Source: Gemmatimonadota bacterium
GTDB taxonomy: Bacteria > Gemmatimonadota > Gemmatimonadetes > Longimicrobiales > Gaopeijiaceae
Direction: 5' to 3'
Length of the DNA: 38,201 nucleotides
Assembly (NCBI GenBank): GCA_022823145.1
Contig: JAJDXS010000048.1
Span: forward strand, 1 to 38,201
In this document: positions 24,412 through 32,316 of the stretch, piece by piece
Numbering within the stretch: the first letter of the stretch is position 1
Layout of the letters: every line of letters starts with the position of its first letter
The notes under the pieces: generated by a model
Database searches by the model: none
What the model saw: only the letters and a program-made list of their open reading frames with translations
Told to the model about the DNA's origin: nothing
Position numbers and translations under genes: made by a program

Positions 24412-25665
24412 CTATCCTGACGGTTCCAACCCAATCAACCGGACCACACGCACGGTCGGCACATCCATCTCGTCGGTCTCGATGTAGGCCAAAAGCCCGT
24501 CGGGGCCGAAGGCATCCGGTGTCCGCAGTCCGTCCGGCGCCAGCGTGCCGATGTAGTCGCCGTCGGGAGTCACGATGTCGGTCGGGCCGTCGTCTGCACC
24601 CGTCGGACCCCAGCGTTCCAACCAGATTCGGTCGTCCCAGTCCACCGCCAGGTCATATAGCACGGGCAGCTCCGCCGCGAAGGTGCGTCCTTCCACGCCC
24701 TCCCGCTCGACCTGGACGTTGACTCCCCCTGAGCTCACAACCTCCGATGCCTCGCGTTCGCGGTAGCGCTCGCGTTCCGCCTCCATGATCGCATCGTCGA
24801 CAGGTAGCGGCGCAATCGGCCGCTCGATGGTCCCGGTGACAGCCCCGTCGAGTCCGATGAGCTTGACGCGGTATCCGATCGAGTCGATCAGCGCCAGGCG
24901 ACCGTCGGTAAGGAGGTCGTATTGGAGGCGGGGCTCGAAGGCACGGCCCGCAGCGAAGCGCATGCGGACGCCGCCCGATGTCGACTCCATGTTGTTTTCG
25001 TCCTCGCCCTCCTCGGGCAGCTCCCAGGCGGTGTAGAGGACTTCCGGTTCGGTGCCGTCGAGTGGGAAGATGTGGATAGGGCGACCGTCGTCCTCGGCCT
25101 CCTCCTCGTCACCACCAAGGCGTAATATCTGGTTGGCCAACAGACGACCGTCGGGGAGCGCGAGGCTGGCCATGACCATTCCCGTTGTAAACGGGTCCAT
25201 CGTGATACGCCGCACGAACTCGCCATCGGGCTCGAGAAGGTCGATCGTCGTGAAACCCATCACCGTGTAGGAGCCGTCGCGCCCGACAATCGCCGTGGTG
25301 ACATTGCCGAACTCGCCGGGTCCCTCCCCCTGTCCTCCAACCGTGCGGACAAGCGACCCGTCGGGACCGACCACCAGGACATGATGGGCCTGGCTGTCGA
25401 AGATGTGCAGGTTGGCCTGGGCGTCGAAGTGCACCGAGCGAACGTTGCCGAAGGTGTCCCAGTCGTCGCCCGCAATTGACCCGACGTTGAAGACCTCCTC
25501 GGTCACGGCACGCACGATCACGTCCGGGCCGTCCAGGGTTCCGGCAGCGCCGTTGGCCGCTCCGCCCTCGGTTTCACCGCAGGCTGACAGGAGCACTGTG
25601 AGAAGGAGCGGCGAAAGGAATCGTGGGCGTGTCATTGTCTTGGCAGTCCTGGTCAGCTTCGGCAT
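24412..25665 (-). CDS. 6-bladed beta-propeller lipoprotein
   Basis: About 417 residues from the ATG at 25665 (MPKLTRTAK) or 407 from 25635 (MTRPRFLSP); AGGGA nine bases upstream favours 25665. The signal FLSPLLLTVLLSAC ends at a lipobox Cys, giving a lipid-anchored periplasmic protein. Blades include NVRSVHFDAQANLHIFDSQA, VLVVGPDGSLVRTVGG, the family motif GQGEGPGEFGN, and LLEPDGEFVRRIT. Later blades are ELPVLYDLAVDWDDRIWLER and TPDGDYIGTLAPDG. A charged acidic insertion (GGDEEEAEDDG, EEGEDENN) lies mid-protein. Function unknown. The 148 bp between its start and the next gene at 25814 hold nothing else I recognise. Confidence 0.87.
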   Translation of the reverse strand: MPKLTRTAKTMTRPRFLSPLLLTVLLSACGETEGGAANGAAGTLDGPDVIVRAVTEEVFNVGSIAGDDWDTFGNVRSVHFDAQANLHIFDSQAHHVLVVGPDGSLVRTVGGQGEGPGEFGNVTTAIVGRDGSYTVMGFTTIDLLEPDGEFVRRITMDPFTTGMVMASLALPDGRLLANQILRLGGDEEEAEDDGRPIHIFPLDGTEPEVLYTAWELPEEGEDENNMESTSGGVRMRFAAGRAFEPRLQYDLLTDGRLALIDSIGYRVKLIGLDGAVTGTIERPIAPLPVDDAIMEAERERYREREASEVVSSGGVNVQVEREGVEGRTFAAELPVLYDLAVDWDDRIWLERWGPTGADDGPTDIVTPDGDYIGTLAPDGLRTPDAFGPDGLLAYIETDEMDVPTVRVVRLIGLEPSG

Positions 25666-25813
25666 TCCGTTCCATCCCTTCCGATATGGGGCTTGAATGA
25701 GCCAATTGGCGGCGAAGGCATGCGCACGGCCGTGGTGTAGCCCTCCACTCCGTCTCATACGCCGGGTCCCCGAGGCCGTTTACAGCGTGATCCGGCGGAC
25801 GCAAGCGCTCCGG

Positions 25814-26782
25814 CTACAGCCCCACCACCCGCCCCACCCCCGCTGCCTCGGCCCGACGCAGCACTTCGGCCCCGATCGCCACGTCCTGGACCGCCGTACC
25901 CACCGACTTGAAGAAGGTCAGCTCACGGCCGGCACTCCCCCCGGGGGCGTCACCGTTGACGATCTCGCCCAGGTCGGCATCGATCACGTCGGCGGTCACC
26001 AGCCCTTCCTCGATCGGGATGATCAGATCTCCCGCCTCCTCGAGCACGGCCTCCCGCTCCTCTACCACGACCCGCGCCCGCGTCACCACCTCGTCGCCGA
26101 CCTCGCGCGTGTGCGGCTGAAAGCTGCCGCTCCCGCTCACATGCGTCCCGGCGGGGAGCCCGGAGCCGTCGAACACCGGCGTGTCTGCCGTCGTCACGGC
26201 CACGATGATGTCGGCGCCATCCACCGCCTCGGCGGCGTCGGACAAGGCCCGCGCCTCGATCCCCCCCAGCGAGGCGGCCAGCCGCCGCGCGGTTTCGCCG
26301 CTCTTCGAGACCACCCGCACCTCCTCGATCGGCCTCACCGCCCGGATGGCCTCGATTTGCCACGGGGCCTGCGCGCCAGCACCGAATACGGTGAGAACCC
26401 GGCAATCGGCCCGGCTCAGCAACCGGGCGGCCAACCCTGCGGCGGCCGCAGTCCGGATCGCCGTCAGCTCGCCGGCGTCCATGATCGCGGCGGGGAGTCC
26501 GGTCTCGTCGTCGATCATCATGATCACGCCGTTGATCGTCGCCAGCCCCCTGTCGCGGTTGCCGGGGAAGAGTGACGCAATCTTGGCGCCCCGTCCGCCG
26601 GTCGCCCCCAGTCGGGCAGGCATGAAGAGCGAGAATCCGTCGCCCGATGTCAGCACCACCCGCACCGGCATCTCGACCTGCCCGGCGGACAGCTGCCCGA
26701 AGGCCCGCGCCATGGCGTCGATGGCGTCGTGCATCTTGATGAGCGAGAGGACCTCGGCTCGGGAGATTACGCGGAATTTCAT
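25814..26782 (-). CDS. Ornithine cyclodeaminase / mu-crystallin family protein
   Basis: About 322 residues from the ATG at 26782 (MKFRVISRAEVLSLIKMHDA), the start that gives the family's normal length; the frame is open to 26914 but the extra part shows no homology. Family markers: MPVRVVLTSGDGFSLFMPAR, GAKIASLFPGN, GVIMMIDDETGLPAAIMDAG, ELTAIRTAAAAGLAARLL, the Rossmann glycine motif VFGAGAQA, and the C-terminal FFKSVGTAVQD. Members bind NAD(P) and catalyse ornithine deamination-cyclisation, alanine dehydrogenation, ketimine reduction or N-acyl amino-acid chemistry. The activity of this one is not predictable. It lies in a same-strand run below a propeller gene (138-bp gap). Cytoplasmic. Confidence 0.9.
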   Translation of the reverse strand: MKFRVISRAEVLSLIKMHDAIDAMARAFGQLSAGQVEMPVRVVLTSGDGFSLFMPARLGATGGRGAKIASLFPGNRDRGLATINGVIMMIDDETGLPAAIMDAGELTAIRTAAAAGLAARLLSRADCRVLTVFGAGAQAPWQIEAIRAVRPIEEVRVVSKSGETARRLAASLGGIEARALSDAAEAVDGADIIVAVTTADTPVFDGSGLPAGTHVSGSGSFQPHTREVGDEVVTRARVVVEEREAVLEEAGDLIIPIEEGLVTADVIDADLGEIVNGDAPGGSAGRELTFFKSVGTAVQDVAIGAEVLRRAEAAGVGRVVGL

Positions 26783-26920
26783 GGTTGCCAGTGTTCCGTG
26801 GTGGAAGAAGTGCAAGACGGCCGACGGGTAGCATACTGTGACGGCGCGGGAACGGAAAACCGGGCCCGGCTCTGAGGTTGTGACCCGGGAGGTCCCGTGA
26901 CCCGGGTCGCGCAAGAGCCT

Positions 26921-28150
26921 CTACCGAAGCACGCTCGGCAACCGGGCCAGAAAGATCTGCTGCAGCCCGGTTTCGTCCTCGCGAACGCCGACAATGGTGT
27001 CGCCCCGGATGTCGAACACATCCGCGCGCGCACCCAGGTCCAACTCACCGCGGTAGTCGCCGTCGAGGGAGAAGACGTCCCAGATTCGTCCGCCGAATCC
27101 AGCTGCCTTGAAAGTGTAGATCACCCGCAGATCCATGGCTACCACTGGCCGCACCCGCTGGACGAGCACCAGATCTCGGGTCACCTCGATGTCCGCCATC
27201 GCGGGCAGCCGCTCCGGCAAACGTAGCTGAGCTCGAAACTCGTCAGGGATGCTCGCGGGATCCGTCCCCATCCCGGAAGCCACGATACCGAGGACTGCGT
27301 CCTGCTCGTCGAGCGTGAGGCTCGCTGCCTCGTGGTCCCACGAGACCGTTCGAACCGCCTCTCCGCCCCGATGGATGGTGAATGCCGGCGTGAACATCCA
27401 GCCCGACACGACCACATCCGGCTTCTCGAACGACCAGACCAGGTGATCCTGCCATATCGGCTGGCGACCGTCCCCGGCGTCTGGCCCTTGAGGGTGCTTC
27501 GCCACTGCCAGCGTATCTCCCAAGGCTCCCTCCGGCCCAAGCAGGGAGTATCGTGCCACCAGCTCGCCTGCCGGTGTCGACGCCCGTACCACCGGCTGCA
27601 GATCGTCCGTCGTTCGCCATTCCGGGATGTAGGTCTGCTGAATGTCGAATTGGGCGGAGCGCACCATGTCTCCGTTGAGCGAGTACACGTTCAGCGCCCG
27701 GGTCATGACGTCCGGGAGCAGGAACTCCCGCGGCGCCACCGCCACCAACGCAAGCGTCCCCTCGCCACTGATTTCCCCAGGCCCCTCTCCCCTGCGCCCG
27801 ATTCGGCGTACAAGCGACCCGTCCGGCGCAAAAGTCCGAACCTCGCCAGCGTGGCCGTCCAGCACCGCGATCGTGCCATCGGACATGACTTCGACGCCGG
27901 CGACACTCCCGAACGAGTATTCGGGCGCCTCGCCTTCCTGGCCGATCACGAGAAGAGGTTCCACGGCAAGAGCCGGATACCCGTAATCCGCGAGTCTGCC
28001 GTGTCTCGCCACTTCGACGCCCGAGTCGACCTTCCGTTCCGGCGTGACCTCTCCGTCGCTCCATGAACCGCAGCCGCCGACAACGCTCGCTGCCATAAGC
28101 GCCGCCACCACCCGCCCATGGCTGGCCGCGGAACTCCCCGCCCTACCCAC
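26921..28150 (-). CDS. 6-bladed beta-propeller lipoprotein
   Basis: A 409-residue secreted propeller with signal VVAALMAASVVGGCGS (lipobox Cys27). Blades: FGSVAGVEVMSDGTIAVLDG, VRTFAPDGSLVRRIGR with the motif RRGEGPGEISGEG, LNVYSLNGDMVRSAQF, and the late blades RIWDVFSLDGDYRGELDLG and VFDIRGDTIVGVREDETG. It is only distantly similar to the 10797/12032 pair, so it is not a recent duplicate. The start overlaps the end of the DinB gene by 8 bp, implying one transcript with dinB, the cyclophilin gene and glpD. Function unknown. Confidence 0.87.
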   Translation of the reverse strand: MGRAGSSAASHGRVVAALMAASVVGGCGSWSDGEVTPERKVDSGVEVARHGRLADYGYPALAVEPLLVIGQEGEAPEYSFGSVAGVEVMSDGTIAVLDGHAGEVRTFAPDGSLVRRIGRRGEGPGEISGEGTLALVAVAPREFLLPDVMTRALNVYSLNGDMVRSAQFDIQQTYIPEWRTTDDLQPVVRASTPAGELVARYSLLGPEGALGDTLAVAKHPQGPDAGDGRQPIWQDHLVWSFEKPDVVVSGWMFTPAFTIHRGGEAVRTVSWDHEAASLTLDEQDAVLGIVASGMGTDPASIPDEFRAQLRLPERLPAMADIEVTRDLVLVQRVRPVVAMDLRVIYTFKAAGFGGRIWDVFSLDGDYRGELDLGARADVFDIRGDTIVGVREDETGLQQIFLARLPSVLR

Positions 28151-28667
28151 TCAGATACCGCTCCGCCACCACCCGCCGGTGGTGCCGCGAGTGGCCGGCG
28201 ATGATCCACGCGACGCTCCTCACCGTGAACTCGAAGCCGCTGGCCATGCCGCGCCTGTCCCACGTTTCGTCTTCGAAGCTCTTCAGGAGCTGCAGCGTCG
28301 ACGCGCGCACGGCGGACAGTTCGTCGGTCAGGTCGGAGAGCGGGCGACGGTCGGCCCCGGATGCCGCTGCATAGGCGTTTTCATCGAATGAGGGAAAGTG
28401 CGACCGATCCCCGCGGGCGAACGCCATCGCGCGCATGCTGAACATCCGCTCGGCGTCGATGACATGGCCCACCACCTCGCGAATCGACCATTTGCCTTCC
28501 GCATAGCGGTGGCGCTCCCGGCCGGAAGGCACGGCGGCCAGCATCGCGCGCCACTCCTCGGCGTCGTCCGCCAGCTCGGGGAGCAGCTCCCCTTCGACCT
28601 GGGCGATGTACGGCTGGTAGGATTCGGCGCATTCGTCCTGCGCGGGCCTGCGGGGCGAGTCGGGCAT
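28143..28667 (-). CDS. DinB-family metal-binding protein
   Basis: A 174-residue four-helix-bundle protein of the DinB/YfiT superfamily. The three metal-site histidines sit in the expected places: EVVGHVIDAERMFSMRAMAF (first His, helix 2) and IIAGHSRHHRRVV (the GHxxHH pair near the C-terminus). The segment YAEGKWSIREVVGHV is typical. DinB-like proteins include bacillithiol and mycothiol S-transferases and metal-dependent hydrolases; this one could be a thiol transferase, but that is inference. AGGAGC eight bases upstream supports the start at 28667, which is 17 nt after the cyclophilin stop. Confidence 0.9.
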   Translation of the reverse strand: MPDSPRRPAQDECAESYQPYIAQVEGELLPELADDAEEWRAMLAAVPSGRERHRYAEGKWSIREVVGHVIDAERMFSMRAMAFARGDRSHFPSFDENAYAAASGADRRPLSDLTDELSAVRASTLQLLKSFEDETWDRRGMASGFEFTVRSVAWIIAGHSRHHRRVVAERYLSG

Positions 28668-28684
28668 GTGTGTCTGCTCCTGGG

Positions 28685-29383
28685 TCAGGGTTGGGGCAGC
28701 TCGACCACGGCTCTTACAAGACGGTCGAGCAAGGGAAACTCACGATCGAGATACGCGTTGCCTTCGGCTACGATTGCGCTCTGGTCGCCACCGCGCACCC
28801 CGCCCCCGGATGTCTCCCCGTACCCCGAGTAGATGCGGTCCACCACTTCCATCCCCTCCACCACCCTCCCGAACGGCGGGAAGCCCTGGTCGTCGAGGCG
28901 GTTGTTGTCGACCACGTTGATGTAGACCTGCGTCGTGCGTGTGTTCGGCTCGGTGAAGGCGAACGCGATGGTTCCCCGGACGTTGCTGGCCATGACGAGT
29001 GTGTCGTCCGGGATGGTCTGGCCAAGCCAGGCGGCTGTGACAGCCGGGTCGCCAGCCAGTCCCCACTGGACGATGAAGTCGGGCACCGTCCGGTGGAAGC
29101 GCGAATTGTCGTAGTAGCCGTGGCGGACCAGGTTGCGGAAGCGGTCCGCCCCGATCGGCGCCCAGGCCCGGACGACCTCGATCACGAAGTCGCCGGTGCT
29201 GGTCTCGAAGCGCACGAGAAAGGTGTCCGGGGCGGCCTCGTCCCACACCGGGTGACTCGGGTCGAGGAGGATTTCGCGGGGCGAAGTGTCGGACGCACTG
29301 CCGCGCGAGTCGTCCGGCCCGCACGACAAGGCGACAAGCCCCGCAGCGGCAGCCGCCAGCCACAATTTCCGGTGGTTCAGCAT
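28685..29383 (-). CDS. Cyclophilin-type peptidylprolyl isomerase lipoprotein
   Basis: From the ATG at 29383 the product is 232 residues: signal KLWLAAAAAGLVALSC with a lipobox Cys, then a cyclophilin domain. Markers: FVIEVVRAWAPIGADRFRNL, HGYYDNSRFHRTVPDFIVQW (Arg and Phe of the active site), GTIAFAFTEPNTRTTQVYIN and FPPFGRVVEGMEVVDRIYSG. It should catalyse cis-trans isomerisation of X-Pro bonds in exported proteins. The frame stays open upstream to 30433, but that part is antisense-like translation inside glpD and is not coding. The start overlaps the glpD stop by 7 nt. Downstream gene dinB is 17 nt away. Confidence 0.9.
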   Translation of the reverse strand: MLNHRKLWLAAAAAGLVALSCGPDDSRGSASDTSPREILLDPSHPVWDEAAPDTFLVRFETSTGDFVIEVVRAWAPIGADRFRNLVRHGYYDNSRFHRTVPDFIVQWGLAGDPAVTAAWLGQTIPDDTLVMASNVRGTIAFAFTEPNTRTTQVYINVVDNNRLDDQGFPPFGRVVEGMEVVDRIYSGYGETSGGGVRGGDQSAIVAEGNAYLDREFPLLDRLVRAVVELPQP

Positions 29384-30996
29384 GCCGGAAGGTAGCGTTC
29401 CGCCAGCTTCCTGAAAGCCGGCACCTGTGCGACAGCCCAGTCGTCGCCCTGCCCCAACTCCCGCGCCATCACTTCGGCGACGGCCGGCGCGGCGGCCACG
29501 GCGGCACGGGCGTTCAGGAAAAGGGCACGGGTGCGGCGCGCGAGCACATCCTCGAGCCGCACCGCCAGCTCGCTCCGCGCTGCCCACGCGGCGTGGCTCA
29601 GGCGATACGGAAGGCCGGGGTGCATGAGCGCGCCGAGCCTCGGGTCGGCGGCCTCCATCTCGCGGATGTGGTCGGCGTCGGTGCCGTACACGTTCCACGG
29701 ATAGCGGACGTCTCGGCGCGTGGAGTAGCCGTGCAGCGGCAGCCGTGCCGTGACCGACTGGACGCGCGAAAGGCCGCCCGCGTCGGCAGCCATGCTCACC
29801 GCGTCCTGCGCGATCTTGCGGCAGGTTGTCCACTTCCCTCCCGTCACCGTCACGAGGCCCCGCCGGGAGACCGCAACGCTGTGGCCGCGAGAGAGCGCCG
29901 CTGTGTCCTCGCCGCCGCCGGACGCCATGAGCCCCCGCAGTCCGGCCCAAGCCGAGAGGATGTCGGCGCGCTCGATGCGGCGGGTCAGGTAGCGTCCCGC
30001 ATGGTCGATCAGGTAGTCGATCTCGGCCGCGCTCGGGACGGGCTCGTGCGACGGCTCGGCCACGGGTACGTCCGTGGTGCCGATCAGTACGTGGCCGTGC
30101 CAGGGAATCGCGAAGAGGATGCGGCCGTCGTCGGTCGAGGGGACCAGCAGGGCCGTGCGGCCCGGCAGAAAGGCGCTGCTGACCACGATGTGCGCCCCCC
30201 GGCTCAGCACGACCGAGGGTGCCAGGTGCGGTTCGTCCATCCCGCGCAGCGTATCTGCAAATGGACCCGCGGCGTTGACCACTATCGCCCCGCGGGCGAT
30301 CCATTCGCTGCCGCCGACGAGGTCTCGAACCTTCACCCCCTTCACCTTCCCCCTCGCTTCGACCAGCCCCACCGCTTCCGCGTAGTTCAGGGCGACGCAC
30401 CCGAGGGTGGCGGCGGTGCGGATGAGCGCCCACCCCAGGCGCGTGTCGTCGAACTGGCCGTCGTGGAAGAGGACACCCCCACGGAGTCTTTCGGTGCGGA
30501 GCGTCGAGAGGTGGCTACGGCATTTGTTGCGGCCGAGGAGGCGAGAGCGCCCGAGGTTGCGGCGCCCGGCGAGCATGTCGTAGAGCTTGAGCCCGGCACC
30601 GTACCAGGTGCGCTCCCCCCAGCGGTATGCCGGCACCACGAGGGGCAGGCTGCGGACGAGGTGGGGTGCGTTGGTGCCCAGGCGGTCCCGCTCGCGCAGT
30701 GCCCCGTACACGAGCCCGACCTGACCCTTGCGCAGATAGCGCACGCCGCCGTGAATCAGCTTGGTGCTGCGGCTGGAGGTGCCGCCGGTGAAGTCGCCGC
30801 GTTCAACGAGGAGCGTGCGGTATCCGCGCGCCGATGCGTCGAGCGCGGTCGCGAGCCCAGTGCAGCCGCCGCCGACCACGATCATGTCCCACGGACGCAA
30901 CTGCCTGGCCCGATCGAGCATGTAGCTGCGGGTGAGTGCGTTCACTGGGTCCCTGCTGAATGCGGGTCGTCGGCCGGCCATTGTGGGCACAGCCAT
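29377..30996 (-). CDS. glpD: FAD-dependent glycerol-3-phosphate dehydrogenase
   Basis: A 539-residue GlpD-type flavoenzyme. The FAD dinucleotide motif MIVVGGGCTGLATALDASAR (about 38-57) is followed by ERGDFTGGTSSRSTKLIHGG and VRYL, a hallmark of GlpD, where Thr/Ser/His contact FAD and substrate. Later: GGVLFHDGQFDDTRL, VVNAAGPFADTLR, ILFAIPWHGHVLIGTTDVP and GGKWTTCRKIAQDA. The C-terminal cap is present (LARRTRALFLNA). It oxidises sn-glycerol 3-phosphate to dihydroxyacetone phosphate and passes electrons to quinone at the inner membrane. The ATG at 30996 is used here; 30981 is also possible. It heads the transcript glpD, cyclophilin, dinB, propeller. Confidence 0.93.
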   Translation of the reverse strand: MAVPTMAGRRPAFSRDPVNALTRSYMLDRARQLRPWDMIVVGGGCTGLATALDASARGYRTLLVERGDFTGGTSSRSTKLIHGGVRYLRKGQVGLVYGALRERDRLGTNAPHLVRSLPLVVPAYRWGERTWYGAGLKLYDMLAGRRNLGRSRLLGRNKCRSHLSTLRTERLRGGVLFHDGQFDDTRLGWALIRTAATLGCVALNYAEAVGLVEARGKVKGVKVRDLVGGSEWIARGAIVVNAAGPFADTLRGMDEPHLAPSVVLSRGAHIVVSSAFLPGRTALLVPSTDDGRILFAIPWHGHVLIGTTDVPVAEPSHEPVPSAAEIDYLIDHAGRYLTRRIERADILSAWAGLRGLMASGGGEDTAALSRGHSVAVSRRGLVTVTGGKWTTCRKIAQDAVSMAADAGGLSRVQSVTARLPLHGYSTRRDVRYPWNVYGTDADHIREMEAADPRLGALMHPGLPYRLSHAAWAARSELAVRLEDVLARRTRALFLNARAAVAAAPAVAEVMARELGQGDDWAVAQVPAFRKLAERYLPAC

Positions 30997-31021
30997 TCAC
31001 ATTTGCCAGAGGAGGCTCATC

Positions 31022-31105
31022 GTGACAATGACCCGTGACTCGACGGACGGGCCGGCAGATCCTGGGGGCAACTGGGCGCGGCTGTTCGACGAGGTTTGGG
31101 GATAG
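31022..31105 (+). CDS. 27-residue ORF with strong ribosome-binding site; possible truncated gene start
   Basis: AGAGGAGG at 31008-31015 stands six bases before a GTG that opens a 27-codon frame (MTMTRDSTDGPADPGGNWAR, ending LFDEVWG) stopped by TAG at 31103-31105. The quality of the ribosome-binding site suggests real translation once existed. The stop lies where the palindromic repeat region begins, so it may be a gene stub left by a rearrangement. It is divergent from glpD. No homologue recognised. Confidence 0.35.
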   Translation: MTMTRDSTDGPADPGGNWARLFDEVWG

Positions 31106-31176
31106 AGCGACGTGAGTCGTAATGTAGTGTTTACATTACATTGTGTCATGCTGGCATTACATTGTAGCCTGCGTTA
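31101..31176. repeat. AT-rich palindrome cluster, copy 3 (degenerate)
   Basis: GTAATGTA (31119-31126) and TACATTAC (31132-31139) form an 8-bp inverted repeat, followed by further ATTACATTGT-type units to about 31175. GATAGAGCG (31101-31109) precedes it at the same distance as in copy 2 (22-23 bp before TACATTACATT). It lies between the stub at 31022 and the end of the VOC gene. Confidence 0.55.
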
Positions 31177-31198
31177 GTCTGCCTTCGGCCCCCGCGAT

Positions 31199-31591
31199 TC
31201 AGACACAGGTCGGCTTCTCGTTTGTCTGCTCGCTGAAAACGAGTCGGTAGCCGTTTGGGTCCCGGATCGAGAACTCCCGGCGTCCGTAGGAATAGACCTC
31301 CGGGCCCCACAGGATCTCGTGGTGATCCTTAAGCCTCTCAAAGAGCTCCATGACGCCGTCCTCAAGGTCGATGTGGAGCTGCCCGGTCATCAATGGCGGT
31401 CCTTCGGCGGCCTCGTACGGTTCGGTGTGGAACATCAGGTGCGTGGGGCCGTGGTCCAGGATGCAGAAGGTGGGAGCTTCCCTCGGCCACAATGACGCCA
31501 CCGTGAACCCCAGTTCTCCCGTGTAGAACGCGATCGTTGCGTCCAGGTCGACGGCCATCAGCGCCGGCGTGATCGTAATCGGTGTCGGCAT
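31199..31591 (-). CDS. VOC (glyoxalase/bleomycin-resistance) superfamily protein
   Basis: A 130-residue protein with the paired beta-alpha-beta-beta-beta modules of the VOC superfamily. First module: ALMAVDLDATIAFYTGELGF, with FCILDHGPTHLMFHT. Second module: QLHIDLEDGVMELFERLKDH (His as a candidate metal ligand) and REFSIRDPNGYRLVFSE (Glu as the last ligand). VOC proteins include glyoxalase I, dioxygenases and drug-binding resistance proteins; the length and single domain fit a small dimer with unknown substrate. No signal peptide. About 40 bp separate its start from the stop of the TlpA gene upstream, so co-transcription is possible. Confidence 0.9.
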   Translation of the reverse strand: MPTPITITPALMAVDLDATIAFYTGELGFTVASLWPREAPTFCILDHGPTHLMFHTEPYEAAEGPPLMTGQLHIDLEDGVMELFERLKDHHEILWGPEVYSYGRREFSIRDPNGYRLVFSEQTNEKPTCV

Positions 31592-31631
31592 TCAGTTGGG
31601 CAAACGGCGACCGGGCAGGTCGCGGCCGGAC

Positions 31632-32153
31632 TCAGGCCTCGTCCCCCAACAGCGCCCGCACGTCCTCCTGCACATCCTCTTCCATCGGGCGGAAGGGCCC
31701 GGTCCACTTGCGCGCGATTCGCCCGTCCCCGTCGATGAGGAAGCTCCCCGGAAGTCCGAGCAACAGGTAGGAGTCCATGATCGCCCAGGAGGGATCGTGG
31801 TAGATCGGGAAGGAGATGTCGATCTCCTCGATGAACGCCTGGATCTGGTCCATGGCGCCCCGGTCGTCCACGCTCACGCCCACCACCCGGAAGCCGCGGT
31901 CGGCGTACGCGTCGTGCAGTTCCTGCAGTTCCGGCATCTCCTGGCGGCAGGGCGCGCACCAGGTGGCCCAGATGTTCAGCATGTAGGGTGCGCCCAGCAG
32001 GTCCGCGCTTCCCACCTCGGTCCCGTCCAGGGTGACCGCAGCGAACGGGGGCGCGGACTGGCCCACTTCGGGGGCCCGGACCTCGGGGACCGCACAGGCG
32101 GCCGCGCCGAACAGCAGGAGCCCGCAGATCGCCGGCCGTGTCGCTATCGCCAT
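31632..32153 (-). CDS. TlpA-family thiol:disulfide oxidoreductase lipoprotein
   Basis: About 173 residues from the ATG at 32153 (MAIATRPAICGLLLFGAAAC), giving a lipoprotein signal with Cys20. The thioredoxin fold carries WATWCAPCRQEMPEL (Cys66 and Cys69), then VVGVSVDDRGAMDQIQAF, and the cis-Pro region LLGLPGSFLIDGDGRI. These proteins keep periplasmic cysteines reduced, often for cytochrome c maturation. That is relevant here because a c-type heme protein is encoded at 35275, although no genetic link is visible. An open frame continues to 32342 but the upstream residues do not look coding. Upstream AAGGTGAGAAG supports the chosen start. Confidence 0.9.
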   Translation of the reverse strand: MAIATRPAICGLLLFGAAACAVPEVRAPEVGQSAPPFAAVTLDGTEVGSADLLGAPYMLNIWATWCAPCRQEMPELQELHDAYADRGFRVVGVSVDDRGAMDQIQAFIEEIDISFPIYHDPSWAIMDSYLLLGLPGSFLIDGDGRIARKWTGPFRPMEEDVQEDVRALLGDEA

Positions 32154-32316
32154 GATTCTTCTCACCTTAACCCTCCGGCTGTACCCGGGAATCACAGCGT
32201 CCAAGCTACCCAACCCCGCCGCACGCGCCAATAATTGAATGACACTGGCGGCAACCGCGAGCCGTACCGCGACGTATCTGACCAGTGACTCGAATCCACA
32301 AACCGGAGCCGGAAAA

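Noticed and set aside
29384..30433. Upstream extension of the cyclophilin frame
   Set aside because: It lies inside glpD in another frame and is Arg/Gly-rich; the lipoprotein signal at 29383 marks the real start.
32239..32316. N-terminal extension of the M50B protein
   Set aside because: The extra 26 residues show no conservation pattern, while the ATG at 32317 has a good ribosome-binding site.
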